Shown: one piece after another, positions 27,728 through 35,059 of the stretch
How the letters are laid out: each line of letters begins with the position of its first letter
How positions within the stretch are numbered: position 1 is the stretch's first letter
DNA from: CALMEC01 sp963777565
Lineage (GTDB): Bacteria; Actinomycetota; Thermoleophilia; Miltoncostaeales; Miltoncostaeaceae
Direction of reading: 5' to 3'
Assembly: GCA_963777565.1 (NCBI GenBank)
Contig: CAVZQZ010000008.1
Span: 62,001 to 126,000 of the forward strand
Length of the DNA stretch: 64,000 nucleotides
Notes under the pieces: model-generated
What the model saw: the letters and a program-made list of their open reading frames with translations, nothing else
What the model was told of the DNA's origin: nothing
Databases searched by the model: none
Translations under genes and position numbers: made by a program

Positions 27728-28108
27728 TCAGGCGCTCCGCTGGAAGCCGAGCCGTTCGTAGAGCCTGATCGCCCCGGCGTTTCCGGGCTCCACCTTGAGG
27801 CGAAGGTCGCGGTGACCCCTTCGCTGGAAGACGCGCGCCGCGTGGCCGATGAGCCCGGCGCCCAGGCCGCGCCCGCGGGCGTCCGGTGCCACGCAGAGAT
27901 CCTTCACGAACCCGCTCGACCAGCAGAGGCACGCGCCGATCAGCCGGCCGACGGCGTCCCGGGCGAGGAAGCAGGTGGTGGCGTCGAACTCGTCGTCGGT
28001 CGTGAACCAGGACAACCACTGGTCGTACGGCAGGACCGAGCCGCCGCCGTCGCGGTATGACTCCGCCAGGAGTGCGTGAACCTCTGCCGCGTCGGCGTCG
28101 CTCCACAT
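27728..28108 (-). CDS. GNAT-family N-acetyltransferase
   Basis: This protein of about 126 residues has the GNAT acetyl-CoA site in FVKDLCVAPDARGRGLGAGLI and the C-terminal strand NAGAIRLYERLGFQ. It would acetylate an amine, but the substrate is unknown. The start is uncertain. The ATG at 28108 gives a short N-terminus; the ATG at 28168 would add 20 residues, but its coding sequence would then include the two strong hairpins at 28121-28183, so I prefer 28108. The stop lies 11 nt from the convergent DUF427 gene. Confidence 0.78.
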   Translation of the reverse strand: MWSDADAAEVHALLAESYRDGGGSVLPYDQWLSWFTTDDEFDATTCFLARDAVGRLIGACLCWSSGFVKDLCVAPDARGRGLGAGLIGHAARVFQRRGHRDLRLKVEPGNAGAIRLYERLGFQRSA

Positions 28109-28120
28109 TGTGAGCTGCGT

Positions 28121-28144
28121 CCCTCCGGGCCAGGTCCCGGAGGG
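28121..28144 (-). terminator. Perfect 9-bp hairpin upstream of the GNAT gene
   Basis: CCCTCCGGG and CCCGGAGGG enclose a 6-nt loop. It is the second of two hairpins between the sugar dehydrogenase stop and the GNAT start. Confidence 0.45.
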
Positions 28145-28154
28145 AATGGACGCG

Positions 28155-28183
28155 AGCGGCGCCGACATCTCGACGGCGCCGCT
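28155..28183 (-). terminator. Terminator hairpin of the sugar dehydrogenase gene
   Basis: AGCGGCGCCG and CGGCGCCGCT (10 bp) enclose a 9-nt loop, beginning 10 nt after the stop at 28194 on the minus strand. No T-run. Confidence 0.5.
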
Positions 28184-28193
28184 CAACGGATCG

Positions 28194-29336
28194 CTACGCG
28201 GCGAAGCGCCAGACGGTGCCGCCGGTGGTGACGTACAACCGGCCGTCGGACCCCTCGCCAAAGCCGCGGACGCCGGCCTGCGGGAGCCGGGTGCCCAGGC
28301 TTCCCGTGATCTCCCGGAGGCCTCCCGGCGACGGTCCGGCCCGCAGCGACCACAGCTGCGAGCTGCAGTAGTCGCTGTAGACGTAACGTCCGTCGAGACC
28401 GGGGATGCTCGGCCCGCGGTAAACGTACCCGCCGGTCACGGAGCAGCCGGTGTTGTGGCTGTACTGGGCCACGGGCTGGATGAGGTGCCCGGCCGAGAGC
28501 GGGACGTCCGAGAACCGGCTGCGGCCCTCGAAGCGCTTCCAACCGAAGTTCGCGGCACGCGCGCGGGCGAGGGGCACGAAGTCGATCTCCTCGCGGCTGC
28601 CCTGGCCGACGTCCCCGATCCACAGGTCGCCGCGAGTGCGGTCGAACGAGAACCGCCACGGGTTGCGGAGGCCGAGTGCGAAGATCTCGGGCGGCACGCC
28701 GGCGCGGCCCCGGAACGGATTCGTGACCGGGATCCGGTAGGGGCGGCTCCCGCCGCTACCGTTGACGTCGATGCGCAGGAGTTTGCCGAGCGGGCTGCGG
28801 AGGTTCTGCGCCCGGTTCCCGGGGTCGCCGCCGCTGCCGCCGTCGCCCATCCCGATGTACAGGTAGCCGTCGGGGCCGAACGCCACCATGCCGCCGTTGT
28901 GGTTGGAGAACGGCTGGGGGATCAGCATCAGCCGCCGACGGCTCGCCGGGTTCGCCACGTTCGGGTTCGCCGAGACGCGAAACTCCGAGATCACCGTCGA
29001 GCCGGAGCGGTTCGTGTAGTTCACGAAGAACCGCCCGTTCGATGCATAGCGCGGGTGGAACGCGAGGCCGAGGAGGCCCTGTTCGCCGCCGCTGGTGATC
29101 AGCCGGGAGACGTCGAGGAACGGCTGGGGCGCCACCGTCCCGTTGGGACGGATGATGCGCACCGTCCCGCTCTGCTCGACGACGAACAGGCGGTTGTCGC
29201 CGGCGGGCGCGGTGACGAAGAGGGCGTTGTCGAATCCGTCGGCCACCTGGACGAGGCGGGCGCCCATCGCGGGGGCGGCGGCCGCGAGGGCCAGCGCCGC
29301 GACGGCGAGGATCCTGATTTGGGTTGGGAATCTCAT
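28194..29336 (-). CDS. Secreted PQQ-dependent aldose sugar dehydrogenase-like protein
   Basis: This 380-residue protein starts with a Sec signal (IRILAVAALALAAAAPAMGA). A six-bladed beta-propeller of the Asd/Yli type follows. Typical blade motifs are GLLGLAFHPRY, NHNGGMVAFGPDGYLYIGMGDGG, GLRNPWRFSFDR and LWIGDVGQ. Relatives oxidise aldoses with PQQ and calcium outside the membrane. No PQQ biosynthesis genes are in the window, so it may depend on PQQ from elsewhere. The ATG at 29336 lies 7 nt after a TAGGGT box. Confidence 0.87.
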   Translation of the reverse strand: MRFPTQIRILAVAALALAAAAPAMGARLVQVADGFDNALFVTAPAGDNRLFVVEQSGTVRIIRPNGTVAPQPFLDVSRLITSGGEQGLLGLAFHPRYASNGRFFVNYTNRSGSTVISEFRVSANPNVANPASRRRLMLIPQPFSNHNGGMVAFGPDGYLYIGMGDGGSGGDPGNRAQNLRSPLGKLLRIDVNGSGGSRPYRIPVTNPFRGRAGVPPEIFALGLRNPWRFSFDRTRGDLWIGDVGQGSREEIDFVPLARARAANFGWKRFEGRSRFSDVPLSAGHLIQPVAQYSHNTGCSVTGGYVYRGPSIPGLDGRYVYSDYCSSQLWSLRAGPSPGGLREITGSLGTRLPQAGVRGFGEGSDGRLYVTTGGTVWRFAA

Positions 29337-29343
29337 GGTGCTG

Positions 29344-29349
29344 ACCCTA
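29344..29349 (-). promoter_or_regulatory. -10 box TAGGGT of the sugar dehydrogenase gene
   Basis: TAGGGT on the minus strand is followed by 7 nt and the ATG at 29336. Confidence 0.4.
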
Positions 29350-29396
29350 CCGGCGGTGTCGGCGGCACCGGAATGCACGGGGTCCGCGGGGCGTCG

Positions 29397-30194
29397 CTAC
29401 CGCGACATCGGAAGTCGTGTCGCGGTCGAGCGGCGAGTCACGAACCACACCGCCACGGCGACGAGCGGGGGGACGGTGCCCGGCACCTGGTCGCTCACGG
29501 CGAGGACCAGTCCGAGGGCGAGCGCTGCGACGCCGGTGAGGACCGCGGCGACATCCCGGCGGCGGGCGGGGCCGGTGAGCAGCACGGCGCACAGCGCCGG
29601 GGCGAGGACGTCGAGCCAGCCGAACAGCGCGTTGTCGAGGGTGGCGTCCTGCAGCGCCGGGAGCGGGCGGCCGCCCGCGCCGACCGGGACGACGGCGTGC
29701 AGCGCATCAGTTCCCGGGCGCACCTGGTCCGAGAAGACGAGGATCGTGTCGACGATCGCCAGTACGACGAGCCCAGCTGCGAGCGCCCATGGCGGGGTGA
29801 ACGCCCCGATCACTGCCGCGAGCGTGAGGCACGCGCCGGCGATGAGGATCAGCCCCGCGATGTCGGCCGGGAGTCCGTCGACTCTCCATGCGACGACCCA
29901 GGCGACGGGAGCCAGCAGCGCGTAGGCCAACGGCATCCGCCATCCCCACACCACGCCGACCGCGGCGGCGAGAACAGGCGTCGCGAACGTGGCGAGGTGC
30001 GCGACCGCTTCGGTGCTCCAGTCGGCGCCGCGGATAGCGGCGAGCCCGATGAGGAACGCGACGATCGGCACGGCAGCGCCGACGAGCCGGGACCGTCCGA
30101 GGCGGAACGGGCGCCGCCACGCCGGGGCGACGAGGGCACCCTGCATGAGGCAGAGCACGGCGTACGAGATGCCGTAGGGAACCGTCACGACCAT
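29397..30194 (-). CDS. Polytopic membrane protein of unknown function
   Basis: This protein of up to 265 residues has about seven hydrophobic helices spread along its length (for example LVGAAVPIVAFLIGLAAI, LAAAVGVVWGWRMPLAYALL and LLTGPARRRDVAAVLTGV). I see no transporter or enzyme motif. A TACCGT box lies 2 nt before the ATG at 30194 and 8 nt before an in-frame GTG at 30188, so the GTG may be the true start. It is divergent from the EamA gene. Confidence 0.65.
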   Translation of the reverse strand: MVVTVPYGISYAVLCLMQGALVAPAWRRPFRLGRSRLVGAAVPIVAFLIGLAAIRGADWSTEAVAHLATFATPVLAAAVGVVWGWRMPLAYALLAPVAWVVAWRVDGLPADIAGLILIAGACLTLAAVIGAFTPPWALAAGLVVLAIVDTILVFSDQVRPGTDALHAVVPVGAGGRPLPALQDATLDNALFGWLDVLAPALCAVLLTGPARRRDVAAVLTGVAALALGLVLAVSDQVPGTVPPLVAVAVWFVTRRSTATRLPMSR

Positions 30195-30242
30195 GTACGG
30201 TAGCCGCCCAATGCGACCCCCCCGGTCACGGCGTCAAGCGCG

Positions 30243-31067
30243 ATGACGACGATTCTGCTCGGGTTGTTCTCCGGCGTCTCCTGGGGAGTCGCGGATTTCT
30301 TCGGTGGCTTCGCGAGCCGCCGGATGAGCCCCGCGACCGTCGCCGCGATCTCACAGGTGGTCGGCACGCTGATCGTCGTCGTGCTTCTCGTCGCGCTCCG
30401 GCCGACGATGCCGCCGTGGTCGGACCTCGGGCTCGGCTTGCTGGGCGGGGTGTGCGGGGGCCTCGGGGTGTTCGCGTTCTACCGCGCGCTCGCGATCGGT
30501 ACGATCAGCCTCGTCGCCCCGGTGTCGGCGCTCGGCGCCGGCATCCCGGTCGCCGTCGGCCTGTTGGAGGGTGAGCGCCCCGGGCGTCTCGCGCTTATCG
30601 GCGCCTTCGTCGCGCTGGCAGGTGCGGTGGTTGCGAGCCGGGCTCCGGGGCGGGCGGCGCGTCGCGGTCTCGGCATGGCCGCCCTCGCCGCGGTGGGGTT
30701 CGGACTGTTCTTCGTGCTGATCACCCCCGCCGCCGAGACGAGCGTGCTGTGGGCCGCGGCCTCCACCCGCGCCACGAGCGTGCCCGTGTTGATCGCCGTC
30801 TGCCTCGGCATCGGCGCGTCGATGCGGGTTGGGCGCGGGCTCTGGCCGTTCGTGCTGGGGTCGGGTGTGCTCGACGTTGTCGCCAACATCGCGTTCGCTG
30901 CCGCCGCGACGGCCGGGCCGCTCGCGATCGCCTCGGTGCTCGCGGGGCTCTACCCGGTCACGACCGTGGTGCTCGCGCAGATCGTGCTCCACGAGCGGCT
31001 GTCGCGCGGCCAGTCGGTCGGGGTGGCCGCCGCCCTCGTCGGCGTCGGGCTCATGGCCGCGGGCTAG
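30243..31067 (+). CDS. EamA/DMT-family transporter
   Basis: This 274-residue protein has ten predicted helices in two EamA halves. The first begins LLGLFSGVSWGVADFFGGF and ends with GLLEGERPGRLALIGAFVALAG; the second ends ALYPVTTVVLAQIVLHERLSRGQ-type, with VGVAAALVGVGLMAAG at the C-terminus. Members export metabolites or drugs; the substrate cannot be read from sequence. The ATG at 30243 is the first start before helix 1. It is divergent from the preceding membrane-protein gene. Confidence 0.85.
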   Translation: MTTILLGLFSGVSWGVADFFGGFASRRMSPATVAAISQVVGTLIVVVLLVALRPTMPPWSDLGLGLLGGVCGGLGVFAFYRALAIGTISLVAPVSALGAGIPVAVGLLEGERPGRLALIGAFVALAGAVVASRAPGRAARRGLGMAALAAVGFGLFFVLITPAAETSVLWAAASTRATSVPVLIAVCLGIGASMRVGRGLWPFVLGSGVLDVVANIAFAAAATAGPLAIASVLAGLYPVTTVVLAQIVLHERLSRGQSVGVAAALVGVGLMAAG

Positions 31068-31083
31068 TGCCGAGCACGAGGCG

Positions 31084-31338
31084 CTACGCGGCGATGACCG
31101 GCTCGATCACGGGTGCGAGCACCCGGCTGATCGAGACGGGAAGCAACCGCACGAACGCGTTGAGCTCGGCGGGTGGCGCGCCGGTGGAGATTCCCTGCGC
31201 CAGGCGCTCGAGAACCGCAAGCTCCCGGGGCCCCAGCTCAGAGGCGACCGGCTCGAGCGTCTCCTTGATGCGCTCCTGGAGATCGGCATCGAGGACCTTG
31301 ATCGACTCGAGCAGTTCTGGCGGAAGCTCATTCGGCAT
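31084..31338 (-). CDS. Small hypothetical helical protein
   Basis: This 84-residue acidic protein is mostly amphipathic helix (PELLESIKVLDADLQERIKETLEP; GPRELAVLERLAQ). There is no known domain. The start at 31338 is supported by a GATAAT box 6 nt upstream on the minus strand, and codon use matches its neighbours. Confidence 0.65.
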   Translation of the reverse strand: MPNELPPELLESIKVLDADLQERIKETLEPVASELGPRELAVLERLAQGISTGAPPAELNAFVRLLPVSISRVLAPVIEPVIAA

Positions 31339-31344
31339 GCAGGG

Positions 31345-31350
31345 ATTATC
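31345..31350 (-). promoter_or_regulatory. -10 box GATAAT of the small helical protein gene
   Basis: GATAAT is followed by 6 nt and the ATG at 31338. Confidence 0.5.
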
Positions 31351-31442
31351 GCACACGCAACGACGCTTTCGCCGATTCGACAGGGATCGAATCGACCCCG
31401 GCGAAGGAGGACTCTCCAACTCCACCGACCGGGGGCGAGCGC

Positions 31443-31736
31443 ATGACGTGGTTGAGCATCGGGATCGGCGTCGCGTCGTTCGCCCTGCTATGGCGTGCAT
31501 GCCGGCGGTGGCGGCGCGGAGGGACCGAGGCCGCCGAGCTCACGTTGCGCGTGCTCGGCGGCGCCGGGCTCGCCGGGCTCGCGGGGCTGTCGCTCGGCGC
31601 CTCCTTCGTCGCGGCCGGGGTCGCGGCCCTCGCGGCCGCCGCGCTGGTGATCGACGTGCGGGGCGTCGCCGGAGCCGCCACCGCGCGCCTGCGGCGTCCC
31701 GCCTCGACGGTCACGCCCTTCCAGAACGCCACGTAG
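31443..31736 (+). CDS. Small membrane protein of unknown function
   Basis: This 97-residue protein has one N-terminal helix (LSIGIGVASFALLWRACRRW) and a second long hydrophobic stretch (LGGAGLAGLAGLSLGASFVAAGVAALAA is split here by Gly). No motif is recognised. A GGAGG about 30 nt upstream is too far to act as its ribosome site. Its last codons are antisense to a DUF427 remnant, so the 3' end may not be original. Confidence 0.5.
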   Translation: MTWLSIGIGVASFALLWRACRRWRRGGTEAAELTLRVLGGAGLAGLAGLSLGASFVAAGVAALAAAALVIDVRGVAGAATARLRRPASTVTPFQNAT

Positions 31737-31850
31737 CCGGCGATCTGCCGGGGGGCGTCCTTGGTCTGCGGGAGGACCAGGCGGCGTTGGGGTTGACGGC
31801 GTTGTCGACGACGACGTCGTAGCCGGTGGTGCCGAGGCGTATCAGACGCG
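31700..31850 (-). pseudogene. Remnant of a DUF427 domain
   Basis: On the minus strand the C-terminal third of a DUF427 domain can be read in two frames: TGYDVVVDNAVNPNAA, then LPQTKDAPRQIAGYV and AFWKGVTVE. The domain's beginning is missing, the frame shifts in the middle and no proper stop follows. A complete DUF427 gene lies 4 kb away (27228-27716), but the remnant is closer to the other common DUF427 subtype ending in AFWKGVTV. Confidence 0.5.
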
Positions 31851-32000
31851 CCTCCGGTCGCTCATTCGGGGTGTTGGCCGGAGCCGATCCGCCGGAGCCA
31901 GGCGGGCGGCGTCCCCAGGTGGGATCCGGCCGCTGTAACGAATCGCCGGTGGCGAAGACCAACGTGGCAGACAACGTCACCGAGACCGCGAGGGGCCCCA

Positions 32001-32162
32001 ATGAGCACGTCCACCGCATACGAGGCGACGCTGGCGAGCATCGCGGCGCTTCTCGACCGGCTCGACCCGGTCTCGTCCGGCAGCTGCACGGTTGAGGGCT
32101 GTCGCCATCACCACGTCGACCGTGCCGAGGCGACCCGGGTGGGCTCGGCGCTGGCCGCCTGA
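32001..32162 (+). CDS. Small Cys/His protein (53 residues)
   Basis: A short open frame encodes a 53-residue protein with a predicted helix (YEATLASIAALLDRLD) followed by SCTVEGCRHHHVD. Two Cys and three His could bind a metal ion. AGGGGC lies about 6 nt before the ATG. It ends 5 nt before the convergent SCO1 gene. No family is recognised; coding status rests on composition and the start context. Confidence 0.45.
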   Translation: MSTSTAYEATLASIAALLDRLDPVSSGSCTVEGCRHHHVDRAEATRVGSALAA

Positions 32163-32166
32163 CGCG

Positions 32167-32838
32167 CTAGCTGGTCAGCAGGTTGCGGACGTCGCTCTCG
32201 ATGTCCGCGACGTCGAAGCCGGTCGCGGGGTAGAAGGTCACGCGGCGTCCTTTGGGGTCGACGCCCCAGATCACGCCGGAGTGCTCGACGAGGTCGGGAT
32301 TGGTCGGGTCGGCGCGGGCCGCGATGCCCCACCGGGCCCAGGCGGCCTCGAGCTGACGGCGCGAGCCGATGAGGTAGTCCACGCGCCCAATCGCGCGGTG
32401 CGCGGTCAGAAAGCGCTTCACTGCAGCCGGGGTGTCGCCCTTCGGGTCCACCGACACCGCCACGATCTGCAGCCGCTTCGCGTCGGGGCCGAGCCGCTCC
32501 TTCACGCGAACGAGGTTGTCGACGATGAGCGGGCACACATCGGGGCAGTTCGTGTACACGAACGTCACGAGCACCGCCTTGCCCCGGTAGTCGCCGATCC
32601 GCGCGTCTTTGCCGTTCCATGTGTGCAGCCCGAGCTCGGGAGCGGCGGTGACCGGGCTCACCGTGCCGCCGGAGTATTCGGCGACCTCGGCCGCGGCGTC
32701 CGTGGTGACCGTCTGCGTCGTCGCGTTGCCCGTGGTGGTGGCCGTCGAGGTGCCGGTATCCGCGGTCGTTCCGCCGCCGCCGCAGCCCGCGGCCACGGCG
32801 ACCAGGCCGAGGAGTATGCCGAGCAGCGCCCGCCTCAC
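32167..32838 (-). CDS. SCO1/SenC copper chaperone lipoprotein
   Basis: This 223-residue protein has a lipobox (LVAVAAGCGGG) and a thioredoxin-like SCO domain. The copper ligands are the two Cys in NCPDVCP and the His in LVEHSGVIW. It should deliver copper to the CuA centre of cytochrome oxidase on the outer face of the membrane. The GTG at 32838 overlaps the stop of glcF by 4 nt, so it is the last gene of the glycolate oxidase operon, an unusual place. The coxABC genes it would serve lie 11 kb away. Confidence 0.9.
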   Translation of the reverse strand: MRRALLGILLGLVAVAAGCGGGGTTADTGTSTATTTGNATTQTVTTDAAAEVAEYSGGTVSPVTAAPELGLHTWNGKDARIGDYRGKAVLVTFVYTNCPDVCPLIVDNLVRVKERLGPDAKRLQIVAVSVDPKGDTPAAVKRFLTAHRAIGRVDYLIGSRRQLEAAWARWGIAARADPTNPDLVEHSGVIWGVDPKGRRVTFYPATGFDVADIESDVRNLLTS

Positions 32839-34025
32839 GGCGCGAGGAGCTCCGCCGGATGGACGACCGCGACGTGCGAGCCGATCTCGCGGAGCCCAGC
32901 GGCGATCTGGGCGGCGCACCCCGGGTTCGCGACGGCGACGATCGGGGCGCCCGCGTCGTCGATGGCCAGGGCCTTGGCGAGGCGCAGCTCCGCGGAGAGC
33001 TCCGGCTCGGTCACGCTGTACAGACCTGCCGCTCCGCAGCACCGTCCCGCGTCGGTGACCTCCACGCAGTCCGCGCCGCCGGCGCGCAGCAGGTCGCGAA
33101 GCTGAGGTCCGATGCGCTGTGCGTGCAGGTGGTGGCAGGCGTCGTGGACGGTCACGCGACCCAGGGTACGACACGCCGGACGAAGTTCGATCTCGAGCAG
33201 GTCCCGCACCCGCTCGCTGACTCGCCGCGCCCGCTCGGCCCATGCCGGGTCGTCGGCGAGGAGCTCGCCGTACGCCTTCATGTGGGCGCTGCAGCCGGCG
33301 CTGTTGACGACGATCACGTCGGCGTCCTCGAACTCCGGGATGCGCTGGCGCGCCATCCGCTGCGCGGCGTCGGGCTGCCCGTAGTGGGCCGCGAGGGCGC
33401 CGCAGCATCCACCCGGCGCCGGCGTCGTCGCGCGGAACCCGGCCTCGGCGAGGAGCCGCATCGTGGCCCGGTGCACCGGCCGGAACGCCACGTTCATCAC
33501 GCAGCCGGTCAGGAGGGCCGCCGTCGGGCCCGAGCCGACCTCGTCGGGGATCGGCGTCCGCAGCTCGCGCAGCGAGACCCGTGGGGTCGCGGCCGTGAGC
33601 CGCGGGGGCAGGACCCGGTCGATCCGGAGCGCCTGCGCGACGCCGAGGCCCGCGGCCATCGTCCGCACGACCCATCTCCGGGGGAGCGCCCAGCCCAGGC
33701 CGACCTTCCGCACGAGCCGTGCGCGCGCCGGGCGGTACGGCTCTGCCATCGCGCGCGCCGCCTCGATCATCCGGCCGTAGGGGACCCCGCTCGGGCAGGC
33801 GGTCTCGCACGCCCGGCACGCGAGACACTCGTCCATCATGGTCAGGAAGGAGGCGTCGATGGGCGCGCCGTCCTCCACGACCGCCCGCATCGCCGCGATC
33901 CGCCCACGCGGCGACGCCGTCTCGCGCCCGGTGATTCGGAACGTCGGGCAGTGCGGCAGGCACAGGCCGCACGCGACGCACTGGCCGATGTCGGCTTCGG
34001 CGGGACGGTGATGCGTGGTGCTCAA
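32835..34025 (-). CDS. glcF: Glycolate oxidase iron-sulfur subunit
   Basis: This 396-residue protein has two [4Fe-4S] motifs near the N-terminus (CVACGLCLPHCP and CLACRACETACPSGVPYG) and two CCG-type domains (PAPGGCCGALAAH with NSAGCSAH; DAGRCCGAAG with NPGCAAQ). It passes electrons from the flavin subunits to the quinone pool. The TTG start at 34025 overlaps the stop of glcE (TTGA). Confidence 0.92.
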   Translation of the reverse strand: MSTTHHRPAEADIGQCVACGLCLPHCPTFRITGRETASPRGRIAAMRAVVEDGAPIDASFLTMMDECLACRACETACPSGVPYGRMIEAARAMAEPYRPARARLVRKVGLGWALPRRWVVRTMAAGLGVAQALRIDRVLPPRLTAATPRVSLRELRTPIPDEVGSGPTAALLTGCVMNVAFRPVHRATMRLLAEAGFRATTPAPGGCCGALAAHYGQPDAAQRMARQRIPEFEDADVIVVNSAGCSAHMKAYGELLADDPAWAERARRVSERVRDLLEIELRPACRTLGRVTVHDACHHLHAQRIGPQLRDLLRAGGADCVEVTDAGRCCGAAGLYSVTEPELSAELRLAKALAIDDAGAPIVAVANPGCAAQIAAGLREIGSHVAVVHPAELLAP

Positions 34026-35059
34026 CGTGCGGCCCCGACGAACTGACCGGGGTTCAGGATGTCCGCCGGGTCGAACGCGCGCTTGAGTCGCCGCATGATC
34101 TCGACGCCGGCCGGCGGCGGACCCCACGGATCTGCGCGCAGGTCGGGAGGCCCGTCCACCACGACGGCGTGGCCCCCGTTCGCGGCCGCGAGGGCGCGAA
34201 GGCCGTTCACGTCGCCGAACTCCTCCACCGCCACGCGGCAGGCGCCAACGCCGACCTCGGCGACATAGTCGCGGCCGTCGGCCTCGAGCGCGCGCGCCAC
34301 GTCGCCGACCGACGCCGGCGGCACGCCCAGGTCGACCAGGCCCCGTCCGTCGGGCTCGGGCGGTGCGTCCGCCGGGGCGGTGCCGGTCGGCGGGGTGACA
34401 TCGGCCGCGCTGCCGACGATCTCGATCGCGAGCCGGCCGGGGGTAAGCAGGAGGGCGGCCGGGCGCCAGATGCCGCGACGGATCGACTCGGCGGCGGCCA
34501 GCCGTGCGTCGAGGCCGCCCTCCATCGCGAACCAGCCCCGGGCGGGGGGCGTCGGCCACAGCTTGAGCGTCACCTGGGCGATGACCCCCAGGGTTCCCAT
34601 CGACCCGACCGCGAGACGGGGGATGTCGTAGCCGGCGACGCCCTTCACGGTGCGCCCGCCTCCGGTCACGGTGCGCCCGTCGCCGGTCACCAGCACCACC
34701 TCGAGGACCGAGTCGCGCACCGGGCCGTGCCGCAGGCGGCCCCGGCCGCTCGCCGCCGTGGCGAGGATGCCGCCGACGGTCGACCCGGGGCGGATGTCGG
34801 CCTGGGGCCACCATTGGCCGGCGGCCGCGAGGCGCTCGGCGAGCACCGTCGCCTGAAGGCCGGCCTCCACGGTGGCCGTGAGCTCCGCCGGGATGTGGTC
34901 GATGACCCGGCTGAGCGCGGCAGTCGACACCCGCGAATCGGGCTCGGCCGGGAGCCCCCGTCGTGAACGGGTGCCTCCACCCACCGGGGCCACGGTGCGG
35001 CGGTCCGCGCTCGCGGCGCGCAGCAGGTCGGCGAGCTCTTCCGGGCTCCCAGGCGTCAC
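34022..35059 (-). CDS. glcE: Glycolate oxidase FAD-binding subunit
   Basis: This 345-residue PCMH-type FAD-binding protein has VAPVGGGTRSRRG near the N-terminus and the FAD loop RPGSTVGGILATAASG. VKGVAGYDIPRLAVGSMGTLGVI and the C-terminal FDPADILNPGQF are also typical of GlcE. It pairs with GlcD and GlcF to oxidise glycolate to glyoxylate at the membrane. I chose the GTG at 35059 because it gives the GTGA overlap used throughout this operon; the GTG at 35065 is the alternative. Confidence 0.9.
   Translation of the reverse strand: MTPGSPEELADLLRAASADRRTVAPVGGGTRSRRGLPAEPDSRVSTAALSRVIDHIPAELTATVEAGLQATVLAERLAAAGQWWPQADIRPGSTVGGILATAASGRGRLRHGPVRDSVLEVVLVTGDGRTVTGGGRTVKGVAGYDIPRLAVGSMGTLGVIAQVTLKLWPTPPARGWFAMEGGLDARLAAAESIRRGIWRPAALLLTPGRLAIEIVGSAADVTPPTGTAPADAPPEPDGRGLVDLGVPPASVGDVARALEADGRDYVAEVGVGACRVAVEEFGDVNGLRALAAANGGHAVVVDGPPDLRADPWGPPPAGVEIMRRLKRAFDPADILNPGQFVGAAR

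Noticed and set aside
30351..30992. Minus-strand His/Glu-rich frame inside the EamA gene
   Set aside because: The sense strand gives a clean ten-helix transporter; the antisense is low complexity.
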